From: Paracidovorax avenae
Lineage (GTDB): Bacteria > Pseudomonadota > Gammaproteobacteria > Burkholderiales > Burkholderiaceae_C
Direction: 5' to 3'
Assembly: GCF_040892545.1 (NCBI RefSeq)
Contig: NZ_CP156079.1
Coordinates: forward strand, 1 to 64,000
DNA length: 64,000 bases
Shown: positions 11,648 through 19,977 of the stretch, piece after piece
Numbering within the stretch: position 1 is the stretch's first letter
How the letters are laid out: each line of letters opens with the position of its first letter
Position numbers and translations under genes: made by a program
The notes under the pieces: generated by a model
Databases searched by the model: none
Told to the model about the DNA's origin: nothing
Seen by the model: only the letters and a program-made list of their open reading frames with translations

Positions 11648-12133
11648 TTATCGATCCAGGATCTTCTTTTTCTCTGCAGCAAACTCTTCGTCGGTCAGCA
11701 CGCCTTTGGTCTTGAGGTCGTGCAGTTTTTTCAGCTCTTCGTACTTGTCAATGTCCAGCTTTTTAAGCTTGGGGATGCTGACCGCATCGGGGAATTCGTG
11801 GGGCATGGGCAAGATGACCGGGTCCGGGCCCTTGCTGCCGCCGCGCGTGATGTTCTTGTAGACACCCAACCCCGCACCGATGACGGCACCCGCCACCGGC
11901 CCGATTAACGGTACCGGTATGGCCACCACGGCACCCACCGCAGCGCCTGCTGCCGCATCGCGGGCCATGTCGGTTTTCAGGGCATCCTTGCCCAACCGGG
12001 CTATTTCTGTCACCACTTTGGTGGCGGTGTCCACAGCCGCGTCCGTAGTGCGTTTGACGTCGGCAGGCTCGGGGCGAAGGTCTTGGGCTACCTGGACCGC
12101 CTTGGTCTTGGCTTTGTTCAGCAGGTCTTTCAT
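11648..12133 (-). CDS. Small glycine-zipper/SHOCT-domain membrane protein
   Basis: 161 residues. The middle (about 60-95) is a glycine/alanine-rich hydrophobic stretch, AAAGAAVGAVVAIPVPLIGP then VAGAVIGAGLG, likely membrane-inserting. The last 31 residues (YEELKKLHDLKTKGVLTDEEF, then KKKIL) are a SHOCT domain, a short C-terminal module linked to oligomerisation. The start codon overlaps the hsdR stop by four bases (ATGA) and hsdM follows six bases after it, so it is made with the restriction enzyme. A membrane protein between hsdR and hsdM is unusual. Its role is unknown. Confidence 0.8.
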   Translation of the reverse strand: MKDLLNKAKTKAVQVAQDLRPEPADVKRTTDAAVDTATKVVTEIARLGKDALKTDMARDAAAGAAVGAVVAIPVPLIGPVAGAVIGAGLGVYKNITRGGSKGPDPVILPMPHEFPDAVSIPKLKKLDIDKYEELKKLHDLKTKGVLTDEEFAAEKKKILDR

Positions 12134-14631
12134 GATGGTGCGCCTTCTCCAGCAGTGCTGCCGGTTGACGTGGTGGGGAAATACAGTTCACGCTCCAGCG
12201 CGGCGAGCGCATGAAGGTACTGTGGGCGGCCGCCGAAGCTTCGCACCAGTTCCACTGGGCTGCCAAGGCCGGCAAACGGCTGAAGCTTGAACACCTCATT
12301 GCTTTCGATGGTGGAGACACCTTCGTCGGCATATTTGTCGAGCAGCGCGTCCAGCACCTTGCGGGCCGTGGGACCGTACTGCGTGAAAACGTTGCGCTTC
12401 TTCACACGCTGTGCACGCTCGCGGCGGGTGAGCGGAGGCTGATCGTAGGCCACGTGCAGCAGCAGGTCGAAAGGATCGAGTTCCTTACCCACCTCCGCGG
12501 CCAGCGCATCGATCATCACGCCTTGTGCCTCCAGTTCGGACAGCAATGCCGCCTTGCGGTCGGCCTGGTGCCATGTCTGCAGGAACTGGTCCAGCGATTC
12601 GTATTGTTTGCGCAGGTTGATGCGCGTGTAGTCGCGCAAGCTCTCCGTCACCAGTTTGCCCTGGGCGTTGAGGTATTGCACACGCTCTCGGGCCACTACC
12701 ACGGTCACATCGTGGCCCACCGTGTATTTCCGTGGTTCGTCCGAAGTGCTCGCACCTCCCTGGTCAGAGTCGGAACCAGGTGATGGCCAGCCGGGAGTGG
12801 TTGCATCAGGCGGAGCTGGGGGGTCTGCAAACGGAGGTGCCAATGGCTCATCAGGCCCCGGTTCGTACACCTGCACTGGGTCACCATCGAATTGCTCGTC
12901 CGCGAACAATTCCGTAGCCCGCTTGAAGTCGAGAATGGTGAACCAGCTCTTGTCCAGGTCTTCCCGCAAACGGGTTCCTCGGCCAATGATCTGCTTGAAG
13001 AGCGTCATGGACCGGATGGTCTGATCGAGCACGATCACCTTGCATGTTTGCGCGTCCACACCCGTGCTCATGAGCCTGGACGTGGTGGCGATCACCGGAT
13101 AGGTTTTTTCCGGATCGATGAAGTTGTCCAGCTCGCGTTTGCCCTCGGCATTGTCCCCCGTGATCTGCACCACGTATCTCGGCTGGGAAGCGCAAATGTC
13201 GGCATTGGCGTTGCTCAATGCCTGCCGCATGCGGGCCGCGTGTTCGATGTCTTCACAGAACACGATGGTCTTCGCGTAACGGTCCGTGGCTTTCAGGTAC
13301 TCCGTGATCTTTCGGGCCACGACTGCATCGCGCTGCTCCAGCACGAGCTTTCGGTTCATGTCCGCGCCGGTGTAGATGCGGTCTTCGATCAGGTGCCCGA
13401 ATTTGTCGCGCATGCCCTCCGTGGGGCGCCAGCCGAAGGTGTCTCGATCGAGATCCACGCGAACGACCTTGTATGGGGCGAGGTAGCCGTCTTCGATCCC
13501 CTGGCGAAGGCTGTAGGTGTAGAGCGGCTCGCCAAAATAATCGATATTGGAGACATCTTCCGTTTCTTTCGGAGTGGCCGTCAGTCCGATCTGCGCCGCG
13601 CTGGAAAAGTACGTGAGGATGTCGCGCCAGGCCGAGTCCTCCGCAGCACTGCCACGGTGGCACTCGTCCACGACGATGAGATCGAAGAAATCCGGGCTGA
13701 ACTGCTTATAGATGTTGCGCTCTTCGTCCGAACCGGTCACGGCCTGGTAGAGCGAGAGATAGATTTCGTAGCTTTTGTCTACCTGCTTGGTGCTTTTGCT
13801 CACCGCAGTGACGATGTTGTCCACCGCCGGTTGACCCGCAGCATCGATGCGCTCCACACCCTTGGCATTGGGGCTGAGTTTGGCCATGGCTCCCTTGAAC
13901 GGCCGGAAGTCATTGACCATGGTCTGGTCGATGAGGATGTTCCGGTCTGCCAGAAACAGGATGCGCTTCTGCCCTGCCGCTTTACCAGCCAGCCACGGAG
14001 ACTTCCACAGCCGGTGAATGATTTGGAACGCGGTATAGGTCTTGCCTGTTCCGGTGGCCATGACAAGCAATACCCTCTTCTGCCCAGCCGCGATGGCTTC
14101 GACGGTGCGATTGATGGCCAGAAGCTGGTAGTAGCGGGGTGTCTTGCTGGGTGCATAGTCGGTGCTGGCGATCTGTTCCACCTCCGGCGGCCAGCCCTTC
14201 CAGACGCAATACTTGGCCCACAGTTCGTCAGGGGAAGGAAACTCGGTGAGCGTGAGGTTTCGCTCCAGCACACCATCCGAGAGCGTGGTGTCGCGGAAGA
14301 CGAAGCCCTCGCCATTGCTTGCAAAGCTGAAAGGTACCCCGAGCAACTCGGCATACTGGATTGCCTGTGGCATTCCAGCTCCCACCGCATGATGGGGGTC
14401 CTTGGCTTCGACCACTGCCAGCGGAACGTTGGGCTTGTGGAACAGAACGTAGTCCGCACGCAGGATGCTGTTCTTGTCGCGAAACGCTGTGTTTCCGCGC
14501 ACCACCACTCGTCCGGCACGCAACGTGTACTCGCGCAACACTTGGGCGATCAGGTCCCAGCCTGCGCTGGCAATGGCCGGACTGATACGCTTCTCGCAAA
14601 CGTCGGTTTCGCTCCAGTTTTTCTTGTCCAT
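12130..14631 (-). CDS. hsdR: Type I restriction endonuclease subunit HsdR
   Basis: ATP-driven DNA translocase and nuclease of the type I system. 833 residues. The N-terminal nuclease has D60 (RADYVLF) and E75-x-K77 (VVEAKD), a PD-(D/E)xK core. The SF2 helicase follows, with Walker A MATGTGKTYTAF, the DECH box in IVVDECHRGSA, LTATP and the IIGRGTRLRED motif VI. The shorter C-terminus resembles EcoKI-type HsdR. First gene of the minus-strand locus; 85 bases separate it from the end of rtcR. Confidence 0.95.
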   Translation of the reverse strand: MDKKNWSETDVCEKRISPAIASAGWDLIAQVLREYTLRAGRVVVRGNTAFRDKNSILRADYVLFHKPNVPLAVVEAKDPHHAVGAGMPQAIQYAELLGVPFSFASNGEGFVFRDTTLSDGVLERNLTLTEFPSPDELWAKYCVWKGWPPEVEQIASTDYAPSKTPRYYQLLAINRTVEAIAAGQKRVLLVMATGTGKTYTAFQIIHRLWKSPWLAGKAAGQKRILFLADRNILIDQTMVNDFRPFKGAMAKLSPNAKGVERIDAAGQPAVDNIVTAVSKSTKQVDKSYEIYLSLYQAVTGSDEERNIYKQFSPDFFDLIVVDECHRGSAAEDSAWRDILTYFSSAAQIGLTATPKETEDVSNIDYFGEPLYTYSLRQGIEDGYLAPYKVVRVDLDRDTFGWRPTEGMRDKFGHLIEDRIYTGADMNRKLVLEQRDAVVARKITEYLKATDRYAKTIVFCEDIEHAARMRQALSNANADICASQPRYVVQITGDNAEGKRELDNFIDPEKTYPVIATTSRLMSTGVDAQTCKVIVLDQTIRSMTLFKQIIGRGTRLREDLDKSWFTILDFKRATELFADEQFDGDPVQVYEPGPDEPLAPPFADPPAPPDATTPGWPSPGSDSDQGGASTSDEPRKYTVGHDVTVVVARERVQYLNAQGKLVTESLRDYTRINLRKQYESLDQFLQTWHQADRKAALLSELEAQGVMIDALAAEVGKELDPFDLLLHVAYDQPPLTRRERAQRVKKRNVFTQYGPTARKVLDALLDKYADEGVSTIESNEVFKLQPFAGLGSPVELVRSFGGRPQYLHALAALERELYFPTTSTGSTAGEGAPS

Positions 14632-14716
14632 GGCTCCTCGCCCGTTCTTCCAGCCCTGGCCTCACCTATCCACGGCAGGAAGGACCATTATCCGAGAGGA
14701 ATCCGCATGCGGGCAC

Positions 14717-16375
14717 CTACCCCTGCACCGCCTCCCACCCCAACCCGAACTTGAGCAAATACTTCCGCAGCCGGTCCGCATCATTGACAACCGACCGCTG
14801 CGTACGCGACTGGTCGAACAACCGGCGCCCCGCTTCCGACAGCGTCGCGCACTCCCTGCAGACGCGCACGACAGCCTCCAGCTGCAGGCGGTCGAACAGG
14901 TCCAGCGTGCGGGCCATGCCAGCGGGCAGCAGGCGGTCCAGCTCCTGATCCAGGTCGGCATACGGGCCTTCGCCACGGCCCCCGAGGCCCGCGGCTGAGC
15001 CCCCTGTCTGTGCATGGCGCAACGCCCCCGCCGGCTGCCAGAGCCACCGCAAGCGCTGGATCTCCGCATCGACCAGGGCGGTGGAGATCCGCCCCCCGTC
15101 CGCCAGTGTCGCCATGCGGGTCACGCTGGCCGACAGGTCACGGAAATTACCGTTCCACGTGGCCTCCGGCGACCGCGCGAACTGCAGGTAACGGGCCTTG
15201 GCCTCGGCGCTGAAGCGCACGGCGCGGCCGGCTTCCTCGGCCACGCGCGCGAGCAGGTGGTCCACGTTCGGCTCGATGTCTTCGGGACGCCGGGCGAGGC
15301 CCGGCAGCACATAGGACCAGAGGTTGATGCGGGCGAACAGGTCTTCGCGGAAGCGCCCTTCAGCGACGTCGATGCGCAGGTCGCGGTTGGTGCCGGCGAT
15401 GAGCTGGAAGTTGCTGGCCACTTCCTTGTCGCTGCCCATGGGAAAGAAGCGCTTTTCTTCCACGGCCTTCAGCAGCATGGCCTGTTCGTCCAGGCCCAGT
15501 TCGCCGATCTCGTCCAGGAACAGCACGCCCTCGTGCGCGGTGCGCAGCAGGCCGGCGCGGTCGGCCGCCGCGCCGGTGAAGGCGCCCTTGCGGTGCCCGA
15601 ACAGGGTGGACGCTGCGCCGTCGCCGCGCAGCGTGGCGCAGTTCACTTCCACGAAGTCGCCCTGCACCTGGTGGCGGGATTTCTTGAGTTCGAACATGCG
15701 CCGGGCCAGATGCGATTTGCCGGCGCCCGTGGGGCCCGTGAGCAGGATGGGCGCCTGCGATCGCACGGCCACGCGTTCGATTTCGTCGATGAGGGCATTG
15801 AAGCGCGCGTTGCGCGTGGCGATGCCGCTCTTGAGGAATTCCCGTGCGTCCGCCCGGGCCTGGCTGAAGCGCTGGGCCAGCGCGTCGTAGCGGGAGAGGT
15901 CCAGGTCGATCAGCGCGTAGCTGCCGGGGTGGCCGCTCTCCTGTTTGCGGGGCGGTGCGGTCTGCAGCAGCACGCCGGGGATGAAGCGCGACTCCACCAT
16001 CAGGAACATGCAGATCTGCGCGACGTGCGTGCCCGTGGTGATGTGCGCCCAGTACTGCTCTCTGGCAGGGTCGAAACGGTAGCCGCGCACCCAGTCGTAG
16101 AGGGCGGCATACATCTCGCCGAAGTCCCACGGGTCCGCCACGTCCATGGGCACCAGGTTCACGGTGGTCTGCGGCGAGATGTCGGCGATGTCCCGCACCA
16201 CGGTCTGCGCCAGCGCCGCGTACTTGGTCGCGTAAAGCAGTTCCATCCGGTCCACCAGCATGTCCTCGTGCTGCACGAGCGATACCGTGGGTCGCCACTT
16301 GGCCCAGCGCCCCGCTCCCAGGCCGGAATCGAGTTGGGTGCCGATGAAACCGATGACGACGTTGCGCTTGGGCAT
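14717..16375 (-). CDS. rtcR: RtcR, CARF-domain sigma-54 activator of RNA repair
   Basis: Enhancer-binding activator of the rtc operon. 552 residues. The N-terminal about 185 residues are the RtcR-type CARF (CRISPR-associated Rossmann fold) domain, thought to sense damaged-RNA ligands such as cyclic-phosphate-ended RNA. The AAA+ domain has Walker A GPTGAGKS at 214-221 and the sigma-54-contacting loop GAFTGA at 264-269, both intact. A helix-turn-helix occupies the C-terminus. It is divergent from rsr, with a canonical sigma-54 promoter between the two coding regions. Confidence 0.95.
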   Translation of the reverse strand: MPKRNVVIGFIGTQLDSGLGAGRWAKWRPTVSLVQHEDMLVDRMELLYATKYAALAQTVVRDIADISPQTTVNLVPMDVADPWDFGEMYAALYDWVRGYRFDPAREQYWAHITTGTHVAQICMFLMVESRFIPGVLLQTAPPRKQESGHPGSYALIDLDLSRYDALAQRFSQARADAREFLKSGIATRNARFNALIDEIERVAVRSQAPILLTGPTGAGKSHLARRMFELKKSRHQVQGDFVEVNCATLRGDGAASTLFGHRKGAFTGAAADRAGLLRTAHEGVLFLDEIGELGLDEQAMLLKAVEEKRFFPMGSDKEVASNFQLIAGTNRDLRIDVAEGRFREDLFARINLWSYVLPGLARRPEDIEPNVDHLLARVAEEAGRAVRFSAEAKARYLQFARSPEATWNGNFRDLSASVTRMATLADGGRISTALVDAEIQRLRWLWQPAGALRHAQTGGSAAGLGGRGEGPYADLDQELDRLLPAGMARTLDLFDRLQLEAVVRVCRECATLSEAGRRLFDQSRTQRSVVNDADRLRKYLLKFGLGWEAVQG

Positions 16376-16518
16376 AGCTTTCTGGATAGATGACTTAGCT
16401 CACATTCTAGTTTTGGGTGATTTTTGAATGCCATGAGTTTGATGCAGAAGCCGGTCCAGGAGGATTTTTCTATTTCCGATCAACGGGTTATGGAATCTCG
16501 CTTCTATTGGCATCCGGG

Positions 16519-16535
16519 TTGGCACGCGCGTTGCA
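16519..16535 (+). promoter_or_regulatory. Sigma-54 promoter of the RNA-repair operon
   Basis: TTGGCACGCGCGTTGCA: the -24 GG at 16521-16522 and the -12 GC at 16533-16534 are separated by exactly 10 bases and flanked by TGGCAC and TTGC, essentially the sigma-54 consensus. The predicted transcript start is about 16546, giving a roughly 37-base leader to the rsr ATG at 16583. RtcR encoded next door has the GAFTGA loop needed to act here. The AT-richer stretch 16376-16460 probably holds the RtcR-binding sites, though I could not identify a clear repeat. Confidence 0.9.
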
Positions 16536-16582
16536 AAGAAGAAGGCACTTACGAAGAAACGCAACGCATACGAGAGGTCATC

Positions 16583-18157
16583 ATGGTCAACACGCAACTC
16601 TTCCAGACGCTCAAGGCACGCCTGCTGCCCGACGCCACGGCGTGCAATGCGGCCCAGGCGCCCGCCTACGCCTTCGGCCCGCGGCACCAACTCGCGCAAC
16701 TGGCCGCCACGGGTTGCCTGAGCCGCACCTTCTATGCGGATGCGCAGGACCAACTCGACCAGGTAACGGCGCTGGCCCGCGCGCTGGAGCCCTCTTTCCT
16801 CGCCAGGACGGCGCTGTATGCCCGCGAATCCGGACACATGAAGGACATGCCCGCCCTGCTGGCCGCGCACCTCGCGGTGCGCGACGTGGCCCTGCTGGGC
16901 CAGGTGTTCGGCCGGGTGGTGGACAACGGCAAGATGCTGCGCAATTTCGTGCAGATCGTGCGCAGCGGGGCCGTGGGCCGCAAGTCGCTGGGTACGCGGC
17001 CGAAGAAGCTGGTGCAGCAATGGCTGCTGACGGCGTCCGAGAAGCAGCTGCTGAATGCCGCCGTGGGCAACACGCCTTCGCTGGCCGACGTGGTGAAGAT
17101 GGTCCATCCCAAGCCGGCCGAGGCCTGGCGTGCGGCGTGGTTCGCCTGGCTGCTCGGCAAGCCGGTGGATGAAGCGGCGCTGCCGCCCATCACCCAGGCG
17201 TTCGAGCGCTTCAAGCGCGAAAGCGCCCAGGGCCTGGCGACCGACGTGCCGGATGTTCCGTTCCAGATGCTGACCGCACTGGAGCTGGGCCCGGCGCAGT
17301 GGGCGCAGATCGCCCGGGCGGGGTCGTGGCAGATGGTGCGCCAGAACCTGAACACCTTTGCGCGGCATGGCGTGTTCGGGCTGCCCGGCATGGCCGAGGC
17401 GGTGGCCGCGAAGCTGGCCGACCCGCAGGCGGTGGCGAAGGCGCGGGTGATGCCGTACCAGTTGCTGTCCGCCTTCAAGGCGGCAGGCGACGCGGTGCCC
17501 GAGGCGGTGCGCGATGCACTGCAGGACGCGATGGAGCTGTCGCTGGCCCACGTGCCGGCCTTACAGGGCCGGGTGGTGGTGTGCCCCGATGTGTCGGGTT
17601 CGATGGGTTCGCCCGTGACGGGCTACCGGGGGACGGCGACGTCCCGCGTGCGGTGCATCGATGTGGCCGCCCTCGTGGCTGCCGCCGTGCTGCGCCGCAA
17701 CCCGCAGGCCCGCGTGCTGCCGTTCGAGCAGGAGGTGGTGAAGCTGCGGCTCAACGCCCGCGACTCGGTGATGACCAACGCCCAGGCGCTGGCCTCCATC
17801 GGTGGCGGCGGGACGAACTGCAGTGCGCCGCTGGCCCTGTTGAACCGTGAGCGCGCCGCCGTGGACCTGGTGATCCTGGTGTCGGACAACGAGTCCTGGG
17901 TGGACGCACGGCGCCATGGCGCGACGCGGACGATGCTCGAGTGGGAGGCGCTGAAGCAGCGCAACCCGCAGGCGCGGCTGGTGTGCATCGACATCCAGCC
18001 GAATGCGACGACGCAGGCCGCCGAGCGCAGCGACATCCTGAACGTCGGGGGATTCTCCGACGCGGTGTTCGGGATGGTCGGCCACTTCGCCGCAGGTACG
18101 CTGGACGCAGAGCACTGGGTAGGAGAGATAGAGAAGATGCCGCTGGCCGCGCAGTAG
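16583..18157 (+). CDS. rsr: Ro60-family TROVE/vWA RNA-binding protein Rsr
   Basis: Bacterial orthologue of the Ro60 autoantigen, a ring-shaped RNA chaperone that binds Y RNAs and misfolded or broken RNAs. 524 residues. The TROVE HEAT-repeat ring covers about residues 10-325, followed by a von Willebrand A domain with the MIDAS motif DVSGSMGS at 336-343. The reading frame is open to 16424, but that start would lie upstream of the sigma-54 promoter and the extension is not Ro-like. ATG 16583 with GAGAGGT before it is chosen. The Y-RNA array follows at once. Confidence 0.93.
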   Translation: MVNTQLFQTLKARLLPDATACNAAQAPAYAFGPRHQLAQLAATGCLSRTFYADAQDQLDQVTALARALEPSFLARTALYARESGHMKDMPALLAAHLAVRDVALLGQVFGRVVDNGKMLRNFVQIVRSGAVGRKSLGTRPKKLVQQWLLTASEKQLLNAAVGNTPSLADVVKMVHPKPAEAWRAAWFAWLLGKPVDEAALPPITQAFERFKRESAQGLATDVPDVPFQMLTALELGPAQWAQIARAGSWQMVRQNLNTFARHGVFGLPGMAEAVAAKLADPQAVAKARVMPYQLLSAFKAAGDAVPEAVRDALQDAMELSLAHVPALQGRVVVCPDVSGSMGSPVTGYRGTATSRVRCIDVAALVAAAVLRRNPQARVLPFEQEVVKLRLNARDSVMTNAQALASIGGGGTNCSAPLALLNRERAAVDLVILVSDNESWVDARRHGATRTMLEWEALKQRNPQARLVCIDIQPNATTQAAERSDILNVGGFSDAVFGMVGHFAAGTLDAEHWVGEIEKMPLAAQ

Positions 18158-18185
18158 CGCAGCGGGAATGGAAGTTGGAGGATGT

Positions 18186-18289
18186 CCCGGGCGAATGCCT
18201 GCAGGAGTACAGCACCTTTTGGCCACGCGGGCCTGCAAGCCCGCAACGGAAACCCCGTCGGCCACTCTTGCACCCTTCGTCGCCCGGGG
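18186..18289 (+). ncRNA. Y-RNA-like gene 1
   Basis: A closing stem pairs CCCGGGCGA (18186-18194) with TCGCCCGGG (18280-18288). After an internal loop containing GAATGC on one side and CACCCT on the other, an inner eight-pair stem joins GCAGGAGT (18201-18208) to ACTCTTGC (18264-18271). The head holds two hairpins, GCGGGC-CTGCAA-GCCCGC and ACGG/CCGT, inside a GGCC/GGCC pairing. Unlike copies 2-4 there is no TTC-type T-loop, so its tRNA resemblance is weak. The repeated 5' motif GAATGC-N9-TACA and 3' motif TCGTCGC are shared with the other copies. Confidence 0.75.
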
Positions 18290-18303
18290 CAGCCACCTGG
18301 TTT

Positions 18304-18400
18304 TGACGCGAATGCCAGCAGGACTACATGGATCGCCGAGGGGTTCGATTCCCCGGCCGGACAACCGGCACGGCAAATGTCCTGCTCCTCTTGTCGCGCC
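18304..18400 (+). ncRNA. Y-RNA-like gene 2 with T-arm module
   Basis: Closing stem CGCGA (18307-18311) with TCGCG (18394-18398); inner stem AGCAGGAC (18317-18324) with GTCCTGCT (18379-18386), eight perfect pairs that differ from copy 1 at paired positions. The head contains a T-arm-like hairpin GGGG-TTCGATT-CCCC around 18340-18354, then GCCGG-ACAA-CCGGC, an acceptor-like stem closed by a loop, both inside a GCCG/CGGC pairing. No D-arm is seen. Seven T residues follow at 18401-18407, so the terminal stem may double as a terminator or processing signal. Confidence 0.8.
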
Positions 18401-18409
18401 TTTTTTTGC

Positions 18410-18550
18410 GATGCCTTGCTGTGAATGCAGGTGGAACTACAGCCTGTCACGCTCGTGGTCGCGGGTTCGATTCCCGCCGGCGCCCTCCGGGTGCCGTAGC
18501 TCAGTGGATAGAGCACGATTGTTTCACCACCCCTTGTCGCAGCGGGCATC
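18410..18550 (+). ncRNA. Y-RNA-like gene 3, permuted tRNA mimic (YrlA type)
   Basis: Terminal pairing GATGCC (18410-18415) with GGCATC (18545-18550) and GCTGTGA (18418-18424) with TCGCAGC (18537-18543); inner stem GGTGGAAC (18430-18437) with GTTTCACC (18521-18528). The head reads as a tRNA cut open at the anticodon: T-arm GCGGG-TTCGATT-CCCGC (18461-18477), acceptor strand GGCGCCC (18479-18485), loop TCC, acceptor strand GGGTGCC (18489-18495), then a D-arm GTAGCTCAGTGGATAGAGCA (18496-18515). The Ro-type stem takes the place of the anticodon stem. Six T residues follow (18553-18558). Bacterial YrlA RNAs are known to mimic tRNA in this way. Confidence 0.88.
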
Positions 18551-18559
18551 CCTTTTTTC

Positions 18560-18703
18560 GCGGTGAATGCGGATGGGAATACAGGTAGACGCACGCGGCG
18601 CTTGCCGCGGTCCCCTTGGATCATTTCCATGGGGCGTCCGGGTTCAAACCCCGGTCCAGCGATGGATGGCGGAAGACAATTTCCCATCGACCCTCGTCGC
18701 CGC
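18560..18703 (+). ncRNA. Y-RNA-like gene 4, class II (Leu-like) tRNA mimic
   Basis: Closing stem GCGGTGA (18560-18566) with TCGCCGC (18697-18703); inner stem GATGGGAA (18572-18579) with TTCCCATC (18681-18688), eight perfect pairs. The head contains GGTAGACGC, typical of a tRNA-Leu D-loop, a hairpin CGCGGC-GCTT-GCCGCG in the anticodon position, a long variable-arm-like hairpin CCCC/GGGG with inner TGGA/TCCA (18612-18634), T-arm CCGGG-TTCAAAC-CCCGG (18638-18654), a capped stem TCCA-GCGA-TGGA, then TGGCGGAAGAC, the other side of a Leu-type D-loop. The Ro-type stem is thus inserted in the D-loop. It ends 25 bases before the rtcB start. Confidence 0.82.
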
Positions 18704-18728
18704 AACCTATTTCATGGAGAAGAACAAC

Positions 18729-19955
<1,227 letters not shown>

Positions 19956-19977
19956 GAACAATGAAGGGGAAAGGACC

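Noticed and set aside
16424..16582. Longer N-terminus for the Ro-family protein
   Set aside because: The sigma-54 promoter lies within it, the translation is not Ro-like, and a better start exists at 16583.
18338..18660. T-arm and D-arm sequences suggesting ordinary tRNA genes at about 18.34, 18.46 and 18.64 kb
   Set aside because: The arms occur in permuted order, the acceptor strands are closed by short loops instead of free ends, there is no anticodon loop, and all lie inside the repeated Y-RNA-type stems.
18186..18703. Repeats at regular spacing resembling a CRISPR array
   Set aside because: Repeats are short and degenerate and take part in long-range pairing with conserved 3' blocks; spacers are structured and over 80 bases. 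No cas genes are present. The CARF domain of RtcR is a regulator domain, not evidence of CRISPR.
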